A stretch of 64,000 nucleotides of DNA, taken from NCBI RefSeq assembly GCF_007860105.1, contig NZ_SJPU01000003.1, positions 558,001 through 622,000 on the forward strand, given 5' to 3'. Position numbers and translations under genes: made by a program. This stretch comes from Allorhodopirellula heiligendammensis. Its GTDB lineage: Bacteria > Planctomycetota > Planctomycetia > Pirellulales > Pirellulaceae. Positions 37,775 through 46,186 of this stretch are shown here, one piece after another. The notes below the pieces were generated by a model. The model was given only the letters and a program-made list of their open reading frames with translations, made no database searches and was not told where the DNA came from. Every line of letters starts with the position of its first letter. Positions within the stretch are counted from its first letter, which is position 1.

Positions 37775-38599
37775 ATGAGTGAAGTCAACGAAGAGTCGGA
37801 ATCAATTGGCATGCCTGCACCTACGGCATGGCCGATGGTATCCGCTGCAGGCGTGGCGTTGGCGGCGGTGGGTATCGCAACCAATCCGTTCATTTCAGTG
37901 GCGGGCGTGATGGTGTTGATGGTCGCCATTGGAGGATGGTTGCGTGAGTTGACGCCTGGTCGAGGGGAAATCGAGGAGACGTGGGTTCCCGTGGATCAGC
38001 GTGCTCGCGAGGTCGTTGCGTCGTCGCGCCGTGTTGCCCAGCCACGCGCTGGCCTACCCGGCAACCGCAGTCACTTTCCCGAACGAGTGCACACCTATGC
38101 CTCCGGCGTGGTGGGCGGGCTGCTTGGCGGTGGCGTGATGGCTGGTACTGCCATGTTGTATGGTGTCGTCAGTGGCCGCGGAATTTGGTACCCCATCAAT
38201 ATGCTCGCGGGAATTGTCCTGACACGATTTGACGACGTCAGCAAGTTGGAACTGGAGCGGTTCAGCGTGACCGCGTTCATCATCGCGTCGCTGTTGCACC
38301 TGACTGCTTCCGCGTTGGTCGGCTTGTTTTTCGAGATTGTCTTGCCGACGCTGCCAAAGTCACCTGTATTTTGGGGCGGCGTGGTCGCCCCTCTGATGTG
38401 GACGGGCGTGGTCTATGCGTCCATCGGCATTCTCAATCCGCTGATGAGCGAGCACATTGTGTGGTCGTGGTTCATTGCATCCCAGTTCGCATATGGATTG
38501 ACAATGGGGATCTACGTCGTGAACGCCAAGAAGGTGCCGGCCAGCCACATCGAGGGTGCTTCAACCGCTGACGGCCGCGATCATGAGAGCCAGTCATGA
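37775..38599 (+). CDS. Unknown polytopic membrane protein inside the respiratory operon
   Basis: This 274-residue protein has about seven membrane segments. Residues 15-60 (two helices ending in GGWLRELTPGRGEIEE) look like a subunit IV-type two-helix module. After a basic loop come more helices (about 110-260) with YASGVVGGLLGGGVMAG and FEIVLPTLPKSPVFWGGVVAP. Neither part has a haem- or metal-binding motif that I can name. It overlaps the dihaem cytochrome gene by 4 nt, so it is almost certainly made with the oxidase/reductase. A structural subunit of an oxidase-reductase supercomplex is a reasonable guess. Confidence 0.75.
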   Translation: MSEVNEESESIGMPAPTAWPMVSAAGVALAAVGIATNPFISVAGVMVLMVAIGGWLRELTPGRGEIEETWVPVDQRAREVVASSRRVAQPRAGLPGNRSHFPERVHTYASGVVGGLLGGGVMAGTAMLYGVVSGRGIWYPINMLAGIVLTRFDDVSKLELERFSVTAFIIASLLHLTASALVGLFFEIVLPTLPKSPVFWGGVVAPLMWTGVVYASIGILNPLMSEHIVWSWFIASQFAYGLTMGIYVVNAKKVPASHIEGASTADGRDHESQS

Positions 38600-39306
38600 A
38601 GTGGAGTGATATCTCATTTCTGATCGTGCTTGCGGTCGTCACAGGCTGTGGAAAACCAAACCCGGCGGATCGCTATGTTCGTCCGGATCAGATCAGCAAT
38701 TTTGAAACTCTCTTCGGTCAGAACTGTGCGGGTTGCCATGGAGCAAGCGGGCAATTCGGACCAGCACCCCCGCTCAATGATCCCTTGTTTCAAGCGATCA
38801 TTTCCGACGAACAACTGACCCACCTCGCCGTGGCCGGCCGAGAAGGCACAATGATGCCAGCCTTTGACAAGGCCCAGGGCGGGACACTGACCGACAAGCA
38901 GATTGAGATTCTCGTCCAGGGTATTCGAGCTCGCTGGGCCGGACCTCCCCCGCGGTTAGCAGAGAAGCTTCCCGCATACCAGGTTGATGTCGACGATCCA
39001 GCGGGGATTCGGCAGGGAAGCGTCGCCACCGGAGCGGACCTGTTTGCGACTGTCTGTGCGAGGTGCCATGGCGATGAGGGGCACGGTGGTGACGCTGGTT
39101 CCATTTCCGGCCGGGTGTTTGGCCAACTCATCAGCGACCAGCTTTTGCGACGGATCATCATCACCGGCCGCGCGGACTTGGAAATGCCGAATTTTATCGA
39201 CAGTGGTATGGAGTCAGAGTTGGGGCGACCATTGACCGCGCCCGAGATTATCGACATCGCGACCTACTTGCGAGCGATTCAACAGGAGAACGACGAAAAT
39301 GAATGA
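38596..39306 (+). CDS. Dihaem c-type cytochrome lipoprotein
   Basis: This 236-residue exported protein has a lipobox-like VTGC near residue 17-18 and two cytochrome c domains with CAGCH (C44, C47, H48) and CARCH (C154, C157, H158). Candidate axial methionines lie in TMMPAF and LEMPNF. The best guess is an electron carrier between the Rieske/cytochrome b complex and the oxidase, anchored on the outside of the membrane. It overlaps the neighbours by 4 and 8 nt, so stoichiometric synthesis is likely. Confidence 0.92.
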   Translation: MKWSDISFLIVLAVVTGCGKPNPADRYVRPDQISNFETLFGQNCAGCHGASGQFGPAPPLNDPLFQAIISDEQLTHLAVAGREGTMMPAFDKAQGGTLTDKQIEILVQGIRARWAGPPPRLAEKLPAYQVDVDDPAGIRQGSVATGADLFATVCARCHGDEGHGGDAGSISGRVFGQLISDQLLRRIIITGRADLEMPNFIDSGMESELGRPLTAPEIIDIATYLRAIQQENDENE

Positions 39307-39829
39307 CCAACGCAATGGTGACTGCCCCTGCCAGGGTGGTGGGTCGGTTTCGCGACGGGGTGCCTTGGAGTGGGGGACTTACGTGCTCGGTGGCTTGGCG
39401 GCGGCTGCTACTGGAATCCCGATCGTGGGATTTTTACTGGGGCCATTGACCAAGCATTCCGACCGGTGGATCGCCGCGGGAACCGTCACCGAATTTCCTG
39501 AAGGTCAAACGCGGCTGGTCGACTTGGTCAATCCGCTGGGCAAATCAGACGACGGTGAAAGTGGCAAAATTGCGGTCTACGTCCGCCGTGTGGCGGGTGA
39601 GCAGTTTCAAATCTTCGCGGTCAATTGCACTCACCTGGGGTGCCCGGTCAATTGGATTCCAACGGCTGGTCTCTTCATGTGTCCCTGCCATGGAGGCGTG
39701 TTTTACGACGACGGTTCGCATGCCTCGGGGCCACCGCCGCGGGGACTCTATGAATATGAACATCGCATCGAGGAAGGCCGGTTGATGGTCAAGCTCGGTC
39801 ACCTCCCCACGCTGCAGCAGCCCGCATGA
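39299..39829 (+). CDS. Rieske [2Fe-2S] protein of the quinol:cytochrome c reductase
   Basis: This 176-residue protein has the two cluster-binding boxes CTHLGCP (C110, H112, C115) and CPCHGG (C128, H131), a membrane segment at about 28-50 and a twin-arginine-type start SRRGALEW (R19-R20). An extra CPCQGGG lies at residues 9-15, ahead of the RR pair. It takes one electron from quinol at the Qo site and passes it to cytochrome c. It overlaps the cytochrome b gene by 4 nt. Confidence 0.95.
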   Translation: MNDQRNGDCPCQGGGSVSRRGALEWGTYVLGGLAAAATGIPIVGFLLGPLTKHSDRWIAAGTVTEFPEGQTRLVDLVNPLGKSDDGESGKIAVYVRRVAGEQFQIFAVNCTHLGCPVNWIPTAGLFMCPCHGGVFYDDGSHASGPPPRGLYEYEHRIEEGRLMVKLGHLPTLQQPA

Positions 39830-41433
39830 ATACTCTCACCGCCATCAAGAAGAGAGCAATCGCATCGGTTGGCTGGTTGGAATCGAGGCTGCAGCTGCGG
39901 CAGTCGATCTGGCCGGTGATGCGGCACCCGATCCCTGCCGAAGTCGCCCACAAGAAAGGGTGGTGGTATGTCTTCGGCAGTGTGACAATGACGTTTTTTC
40001 TGTTGCAGGTGGCCACCGGAATCTGTCTGGCAATGGTTTATGAGCCGACAGCTCAATCCGCGTATAACAGCCTGATCGAGCTCAACGAGGTGACGCCGCT
40101 GGGATGGCTGATGCGATCGATTCACTATTGGTCGGCCACCGGGATGGTCGTCATGCTGATCGTTCACATGACTCAGGTCTTTTTAATGGGAGCGTTCAAA
40201 TACCCCCGTGAAGTCACCTGGTTATTCGGGGTGGGATTGTTGGTCCTGACTTTGGGGCTTGCCTTTAGTGGGCAGGTGCTGCGTTTCGACTCCGATTCCT
40301 ACTGGGGTGTGAGCGTTGCCGCTGCCGCCGCAGGACGCGTGCCCTGGGCCGGGCCATCGATCGTGCACTTGATCTTGGGTGGTGAGATCATTGGTACCAG
40401 CACGCTGGGGCGATTCTACGCACTGCATGTGTTCGTGTTGCCGGCGTTATTGGTTCTGCTCCTCGTCGGGCATATTTATTTAGTCGTGAAACGCGGCATC
40501 TCAGAACCGCCTGATCCAGACGAGCCAGTCGACCCTGCCACTTACGACGCCAAGTACGAAAAGCTGCTCGACCGCGGTGTGCCTTTTTTTCCGCATGCCG
40601 TGTACCGGGATGGGATCGCCTGCGCTGCTGCGGTATTGATCGTGGTGGCGTTGGCTGTGACGCTCGGTCCCAAGGGACCGTTGGCATTGCCGGATCCCAC
40701 GATCGTGCACGCGGAGCCGCGTCCTGATTGGTACTTCCTGCCTCTGTTCGCAGTGGCGGCGTTGTCACCGGCATCCATGGAAACGTTTTTGATGCTGGGC
40801 ATGCCTGTCCTCGGTTTGATGGTCCTCGTCGCGATCCCGTTTGTCTCGGGCTCGGGACAACGCAGTGCCAGTCGTCGTCCGGTCGCCGTGCTGTGTGTGA
40901 CGGTGATGTTCGTGTGTTTGACACTGTTGGGCTGGTACGGTCAGGTCTCGCCGTGGTCACCCCAGATGGACGCATGGAGCAGTGAGGCGGTTCCGACTCG
41001 AATCGTGCAACGTCTATCACCACTTGAATTGCAAGGTGCCGTGGTACTGCAGAATAAGGCGTGCCGGAACTGTCATGCGCTCGATGGCAAGGGCGGCCAA
41101 CGCGGGCCAGACTTGACTGACGTGGGCACCCGACTGAATCGTGATGCGATGATTCGACAAGTTGTCCAAGGCGGTGGAAACATGCCCGCCTACGGTCAGA
41201 AGCTCAGCAGCGCAGAGACGAAGGCATTGGTTGCCTTCTTGATGGCGATGCGGCCAGCGGGGCGACCACCGGCAATGATTCCGGCGGCGCCGGCCCCATT
41301 GCAAGGCGATCCAGTGCAAGTCGAACCAGTGCAGACTGACACAGTGCAGGCTGACTCAGTGCAAACGGCTCCGCTAGAGGCGGCAGCACCGACTGCTCCA
41401 ATCGACGCCGACTCCGCAAAATCGGCATCATGA
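39826..41433 (+). CDS. Cytochrome b fused to a C-terminal cytochrome c domain
   Basis: This 535-residue protein joins the two halves of cytochrome b6/subunit IV type in one chain. The haem-b ligands are H100/H114 (13 residues between) and H201/H216 (14 residues between, as in b6-type proteins). The Qo motif is P300-D301-W302-Y303, a PDWY variant of the usual PEWY. Residues about 400-490 form a cytochrome c domain with CRNCH (C413, C416, H417). A Val-Gln-rich repeat (VQVEPVQTDTVQADSVQ) and an Ala/Pro tail end the protein. It replaces a separate cytochrome c1. It overlaps the CtaG-fusion gene by 4 nt. Confidence 0.93.
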   Translation: MNTLTAIKKRAIASVGWLESRLQLRQSIWPVMRHPIPAEVAHKKGWWYVFGSVTMTFFLLQVATGICLAMVYEPTAQSAYNSLIELNEVTPLGWLMRSIHYWSATGMVVMLIVHMTQVFLMGAFKYPREVTWLFGVGLLVLTLGLAFSGQVLRFDSDSYWGVSVAAAAAGRVPWAGPSIVHLILGGEIIGTSTLGRFYALHVFVLPALLVLLLVGHIYLVVKRGISEPPDPDEPVDPATYDAKYEKLLDRGVPFFPHAVYRDGIACAAAVLIVVALAVTLGPKGPLALPDPTIVHAEPRPDWYFLPLFAVAALSPASMETFLMLGMPVLGLMVLVAIPFVSGSGQRSASRRPVAVLCVTVMFVCLTLLGWYGQVSPWSPQMDAWSSEAVPTRIVQRLSPLELQGAVVLQNKACRNCHALDGKGGQRGPDLTDVGTRLNRDAMIRQVVQGGGNMPAYGQKLSSAETKALVAFLMAMRPAGRPPAMIPAAPAPLQGDPVQVEPVQTDTVQADSVQTAPLEAAAPTAPIDADSAKSAS

Positions 41434-43757
41434 GTCAGGCCGATTGGGTCGCGATCCTGAGTTCGTGGCAGTTCAGTCCGATGGTTCTGCTGGGCCTGAC
41501 GTTGAGCACGATCATGTACATGCGGGGTTGGTGGCGGTATCGCCAACGACGAACGTCACCGTTCTCGCTGGGACAGGCTGTGTCTTATGTGGCGGGGATG
41601 CTCGTCGTTTTCGTCGCCCTCCAGTCGCCGCTGGACACCCTGGCTGGGTTTTCTCTGCAGGTCCATATGGTTCAGCACTTGCTGTTGATGATTGTCGCAC
41701 CACCGCTACTTCTTTACTCCGCTCCCATGCTTCCGATGATTGCGGGGCTTCCCAAGCGATTGCGCGACGGGTGGATCACGCCATTTGCAACATGGCGTCC
41801 ACTTCGCCGGGGCATCGCGAAACTCGTCCATCCGGCATGGGCGTGGTGCCTGTTTGTGGCATCGCTATGGATTTGGCACGCCCCTTATTTTTATGGCCTT
41901 GCGCTTGAGTCAGATGTGTGGCATCGGTTTGAGCATGGGTGTTTTTTAGCCACATCGGTCTTGTTCTGGTGGCCGGTCGTGCAGCCGTATCCTTCCCAGC
42001 CGGTTCTATCCCAATTTTGGCTGGTCCCGTACCTGTTCTTAGCAGGGGCTCAGGGCACCGCGTTGGCAGGCATTTTGACCTTCTCGGACCACGTCTTGTA
42101 CGCGAACTATGAGACGACGCCCAGCCTGTGGGGAATCGATCCGTTGACTGATCAAGCGGTCGCCGGTGCCATCATGTGGGTGCCGATGTCACTCGCCTTT
42201 TTGATCGGGCTGGTCTGCGTGGTGAGTCGACTGATGGCAGGGGGACCAACGGAGCGGCGGAGGAACACGCGTCGCCTTTCACCGCAGCTGGTGGCTGGCC
42301 AGCGAAACTTGCCTGTTCACAATCAGGCAGCCAGGACATCGTTCGCTCTCGCCGCACCATTCATCCACGCGGCTAGCCCAACTCGCATCCACCGACTATT
42401 TCGCTCTGGTACCACACGGATGTTATTGCGTGTGGGCATGTTTGTGTTGGCATTGCTCGTCATTATCGATGGGATTCGCGGCCCGCAAGTCTCGCCCCTG
42501 AACCTCGCCGGCGTGCTGCCATGGATCCATTGGCGCGGTATCCTGGTGCTGACCCTGCTCGTGGGAGGAAACTTTTTCTGCATGGCGTGTCCGTTTACGT
42601 CATTGCAAAAGTGCGTGGCCTGGCTAGCGAGGGTTTGTCATGTGCCGTTGCCGCGGCGTCGGCAGTGGCCGATAACGCTCCAAAATAAATGGCTTGCCAT
42701 TGGGACGCTGGCTCTCTTTTTCTGGGCGTACGAGGCGTTTGCATTGTGGGACCGCCCCTTTTGGACTGCGATGATCGCGATCGGTTTCTTTGTCACCGCG
42801 GTTGGGTTCGAATTGTTTTTTGTCCACGCACCTTTCTGTAAGTATGTCTGTCCGATCGGACAATTCAATTTTGTGCACTCGATGATCTCACCTACCGAGA
42901 TCGCTGTGACCGACTCCTATGCATGCTCGAATTGCAGGAGTAAAGACTGCATCGTGGGAAATGCCAGCTCGCCGGGCTGCCAGACGCAGTTGTTCCAACC
43001 GCGCAAGCATGGGAACATGGATTGCACCTTTTGCTTTGACTGCGTGACGGCCTGCCCGCACGATAACGTCGCGTTGATTTCGGTGCCCCGCACTTTGGAC
43101 TTGACGAGTGATCGGTCGCGTTCGAGCATCCGGCGATACAGCGAGCGTCCGGATTTGGCGGCCGTGATTGTCTTTCTTTTTTTTGCCTCACTGGTGAATG
43201 CAGCCTGGATGACAGGCCCGGTGTTGGCTTGGGAAGACCAGCTCGTGCAATGGCTCGGGGTGGGGCGGTTGCCGGTACTGACATTGGGGCTATTCGCTGC
43301 GCTGATCGTCGGTCCGTGGATCATTGTGACAACCATGACGCGACGATCTGAAATTGCTCGCTTCGCTCCGGCGCTCATACCACTGGGCTTCGGCATGTGG
43401 CTGGCGCACTACTCATTTCATTTTTTTACCAGTGCCGATGCGATACAGGTAGCGGGAGCTCGCATGTGGAGCGACTGGACAGGTGGCGAGTTTTCAGCCG
43501 GTCCCGTGGCGTGTTGTTGCTGTCGGGCGGACTCGATTGCGTGGTTGCTGCCGCTGGAGCTGGTTTTTCTGGGGGTGGGATTCTGTATGTCGTTCGTGGT
43601 GAGCTACCGGATTGCGCATCGCGAGTCTGAGCAAAATCGAAGGGGATGGCGACCACTGCTGCCCTGGATCTGTTTAATGGTTGTCTTCTATTTCAGTTGC
43701 GTGTGGGTGCTGTTGCAGCCGATGCAAATGCGCGGTGCCTTAATGACGGGCATGTGA
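41430..43757 (+). CDS. CtaG oxidase-assembly domain fused to NapH/CcoG-type ferredoxin protein
   Basis: In this 775-residue protein, residues 1 to about 270 match the caa3-type CtaG copper-insertion membrane protein (HMVQHLLLMIVAPPLLLYSAPM; WHAPYFYGLALESDVWHRFEH). After an Arg/Ala-rich linker, residues about 335-775 match polyferredoxins of the NapH/CcoG kind: CMACP (C384, C387), CKYVCPIG (C470, C474), then ferredoxin-like clusters C499/C502/C507 and C532/C535/C538/C542. Near the end lies C695-C698, four cysteines in a row. CcoG-like proteins reduce copper for cbb3 oxidases, so one chain that both reduces copper and delivers it to the oxidase is plausible. It is one uninterrupted frame. Confidence 0.88.
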   Translation: MSQADWVAILSSWQFSPMVLLGLTLSTIMYMRGWWRYRQRRTSPFSLGQAVSYVAGMLVVFVALQSPLDTLAGFSLQVHMVQHLLLMIVAPPLLLYSAPMLPMIAGLPKRLRDGWITPFATWRPLRRGIAKLVHPAWAWCLFVASLWIWHAPYFYGLALESDVWHRFEHGCFLATSVLFWWPVVQPYPSQPVLSQFWLVPYLFLAGAQGTALAGILTFSDHVLYANYETTPSLWGIDPLTDQAVAGAIMWVPMSLAFLIGLVCVVSRLMAGGPTERRRNTRRLSPQLVAGQRNLPVHNQAARTSFALAAPFIHAASPTRIHRLFRSGTTRMLLRVGMFVLALLVIIDGIRGPQVSPLNLAGVLPWIHWRGILVLTLLVGGNFFCMACPFTSLQKCVAWLARVCHVPLPRRRQWPITLQNKWLAIGTLALFFWAYEAFALWDRPFWTAMIAIGFFVTAVGFELFFVHAPFCKYVCPIGQFNFVHSMISPTEIAVTDSYACSNCRSKDCIVGNASSPGCQTQLFQPRKHGNMDCTFCFDCVTACPHDNVALISVPRTLDLTSDRSRSSIRRYSERPDLAAVIVFLFFASLVNAAWMTGPVLAWEDQLVQWLGVGRLPVLTLGLFAALIVGPWIIVTTMTRRSEIARFAPALIPLGFGMWLAHYSFHFFTSADAIQVAGARMWSDWTGGEFSAGPVACCCCRADSIAWLLPLELVFLGVGFCMSFVVSYRIAHRESEQNRRGWRPLLPWICLMVVFYFSCVWVLLQPMQMRGALMTGM

Positions 43758-43758
43758 G

Positions 43759-44283
43759 ATGCGGCCGGTCCTACCTCACACTCCGCTCGTGGTTTTACTC
43801 GTCGTTGGCTTGATGACTTCTGCGATGGCATCCCGCGCGATCGCCGACGGTGGCAAGGTGCAGTGGAGTGGTATTGTGGACGGCCGTCGTTATACGGTCT
43901 TCACGTCGCCCACACCGCTTCAGCCTGGGATGGTGGACATCAGCGTGTTGATCCAAAACGAATCGGATGGACGCGTGATGCGAGACGCAACGCTGAGCGT
44001 CAGGTGTCAAGACCGGCAGAGCGAGCGGGTCGTAGAGGGCCGTGCCAGTCAAGCCAATTCAACAAATCGGCTGCTGCAGTCGGCGAAGCTAGATTTGCCC
44101 GTGGCGGGGCAATGGGAAATCGAGATCTGCGACCTTGGGGCAAAGCCCTCGAGCGGACCGCTCGTCAGCTTTGTGGTTATGGTCGCGGATCAACGATTCA
44201 GTATCCCATGGACAGCAGCGCTGGTGACAGCGCCGCTGTGGTTCATTGCCATTTATCTACTTCGGGAACGGATCCGGCGTTAG
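43759..44283 (+). CDS. Small anchored protein with immunoglobulin-like domain (FixH/YtkA-like)
   Basis: This 174-residue protein starts 1 nt after the CtaG fusion. It has a signal peptide (about 1-27), a beta-rich region with YTVFTSPTPLQPGMVDISVL and LPVAGQWEIEICD, and a C-terminal membrane segment (about 150-168) followed by RERIRR. The layout resembles YtkA/FixH-like domains of copper-related respiratory assembly genes, but no metal motif is visible. Its stop overlaps by 4 nt the stop of the convergent porin gene. Assignment to oxidase assembly rests on operon position. Confidence 0.7.
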   Translation: MRPVLPHTPLVVLLVVGLMTSAMASRAIADGGKVQWSGIVDGRRYTVFTSPTPLQPGMVDISVLIQNESDGRVMRDATLSVRCQDRQSERVVEGRASQANSTNRLLQSAKLDLPVAGQWEIEICDLGAKPSSGPLVSFVVMVADQRFSIPWTAALVTAPLWFIAIYLLRERIRR

Positions 44284-45635
44284 AACGTGAAGATCGCGTC
44301 CATACCGAAGATCGCCTTGTTGCGAGCGTTGTCTTCGTTGACGCCTGTTCGGTCGTAGTCAACAATCCAACGCATTTCAGGACGAACCATCAGGTTTGCA
44401 TTGATGTTGTAGTTGATCCCGACAGTTTGGTTGAACAGGTCAGCGCTGTTGAGTCCGGGGTTAGCTGCCCGTACTTCAGGCGTCGCCCAATTGAAGTATT
44501 CCGTACGGCTGCCCAAGGCCAACCGGTCGGTCATCTGATAGATGAAGTAGGTGTTGAGGCCGTAGGTTTGACGAACGAGCGCGTCGGTGGCATCCGTGGT
44601 ATCGAGGTAATCGAACTGGGTCAAGTTCAGCAACTTATCGGTCAACTGGATGGTCGCGATGAAGCTGTGAATGGAACCTCGCTCGCCGCCAACGTTAGGA
44701 GTATTGGTAGCGTTGCTGAAGCGTCCAATGCACGTGGTGTAGAGCAAGCTGAAATTGTCGGTGAACTGGTGGCCAATCCCGCCCAAGAACGCGTCGCCAT
44801 TATCTTCGAATCCACTATCCCAACCGGATACCCAACCGCCGTACAACGTGGTTTTGTCGTTGTTCATGGTGTGCGTTGCCAGGACACCGGTGTGGGTGAA
44901 AGGCTCGGCATTGTAGAAGGTGAACTGGCGGCTGTAGAAGAAGTTGCCGGTTGCTGCCACAACTTCATTGCCGACGATCGTAAAGAAGTGACCGAATTTC
45001 ACCTTGGTGTCACCGTAGGCGACTTCACCGTAGACCTGTGGGAGTGCGTTGCCGTACGCACCGCCGTTGTCCCACGAGTTGTCCCAGCTGTCATTGGTGA
45101 CGCCAAACGCCTGGGTATCTGGGGCGTCGGTACCATAGAGATAGTCGATCCGACCCCCGAAACTCAGCCCGTCCGAGCCATCGGTTGCTTTCTCCAGGTA
45201 GAGCCACTGCTGCTGCAGTTGCACGCGGTCAGCGTAATTATTGAAGTTAGCGGGGGCACCGCCCGTTCCCAGGATGCCGTTCCCTGTATTGTTGCTGGAG
45301 TGGTAGCCGATGTCCGTCCAACCGCCAAAGGACCAACCGTTTCGCTCTTCGAAGAGCGTCCACGGATCGCCAAGTTCCTTTCCGCAGCAGGAGCCGCTGC
45401 CGCACCCGCCTGCTGAGTCACAACCGGAGTCGCAGCCGCCCTCACAACTACCTAGACCAAAATCGCCGAGCTCATAGATGGGTTCGACGGATTCACATCC
45501 ACAAACCGGTTGGCCGCAATCGCACTGCGCCGCGTGCGAAATTAATTGGATTTCGTTATTCTGCTCTGCTGCCGCGGTGCCCGTGTGAATGCCACACGCG
45601 ATGGCTGCGATGAGCGCAAGTTTAGTAAGCTTCAT
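44280..45635 (-). CDS. Beta-barrel porin (BBP2-like) with Cys-rich N-terminus
   Basis: This 451-residue outer-membrane protein has a signal peptide (1 to about 23), a Cys-rich stretch (about 35-90) with ten cysteines such as CDCGQPVCGCE and CCGKE, and then a barrel with alternating hydrophobic strands ending in NKAIFGMDAIFTF. The start GWSFGGWTDIGYHSSNN and the final aromatic F are typical. It would form a passive pore for small solutes. The gene has 551 nt of upstream sequence to itself and to the divergent dehydrogenase gene. Its Cys-rich plug-like segment is unusual for a porin. A GGGAG lies about 15 nt before the ATG. Confidence 0.85.
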   Translation of the reverse strand: MKLTKLALIAAIACGIHTGTAAAEQNNEIQLISHAAQCDCGQPVCGCESVEPIYELGDFGLGSCEGGCDSGCDSAGGCGSGSCCGKELGDPWTLFEERNGWSFGGWTDIGYHSSNNTGNGILGTGGAPANFNNYADRVQLQQQWLYLEKATDGSDGLSFGGRIDYLYGTDAPDTQAFGVTNDSWDNSWDNGGAYGNALPQVYGEVAYGDTKVKFGHFFTIVGNEVVAATGNFFYSRQFTFYNAEPFTHTGVLATHTMNNDKTTLYGGWVSGWDSGFEDNGDAFLGGIGHQFTDNFSLLYTTCIGRFSNATNTPNVGGERGSIHSFIATIQLTDKLLNLTQFDYLDTTDATDALVRQTYGLNTYFIYQMTDRLALGSRTEYFNWATPEVRAANPGLNSADLFNQTVGINYNINANLMVRPEMRWIVDYDRTGVNEDNARNKAIFGMDAIFTF

Positions 45636-46186
45636 TGCTGTTATTAACTCCCAAAGTCCGTAATGGATAGTAGTAAAAGGTTCGATAGCATGGGTCCGAA
45701 TCGCTATCTGATGCCGCCTACATACAGAGAGAAATAACCGCCATGGATCGCTGTCGCCCCACCATCAGATTCCGCAACGCGGAACTTGCGTTTCTCACTG
45801 CGTAGGCTGGAGGTGATTCGGCGCCATGCGTCGGTGCTGCTAGGATTGCATATCGGACTCAAGTCAGAAACAATGCAGAATTGTGCACGATTGACCGGCA
45901 ATCAGTCGCATCTCTGGTTGCGATACGCAGCTCACGAAAAAGAAGCCAACGAGGCTGACTTTGCCGATTACCAAAGATGTGCGGCTGCGCGTGCGGTGGA
46001 TTGGCGGTGATTTGCACACTGTCGACTGCCAAGGAGCGGGGATCCTTCACTTGACGCGCGAGAGCCGGTATCGGCCTTGCGGCGGCGGCCTAGTATTTGA
46101 TACCGCAGGGTGTGAAATAATCAAACAGCGGAAATTTGGGGTCGCGGCTCCTAACGCGGTTTTTAGAAGAAGTCTGATTTCTCGCC
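45636..46186. other. Divergent intergenic region, no gene recognised
   Basis: About 550 nt separate the porin and the PVC-type dehydrogenase, which point away from each other, so promoters for both should lie here. No clear -35/-10 pair, hairpin with T-tract or RNA gene was found. Frames at 45786-46010 and 45961-46383 (plus) lack motifs and are probably chance. Confidence 0.5.

Noticed and set aside
43863-45416. 517-codon open frame on the plus strand opposite the porin
   Set aside because: It is the mirror of a clear porin with signal peptide and barrel strands; its translation has no motif and overlaps the end of the preceding gene in another frame.
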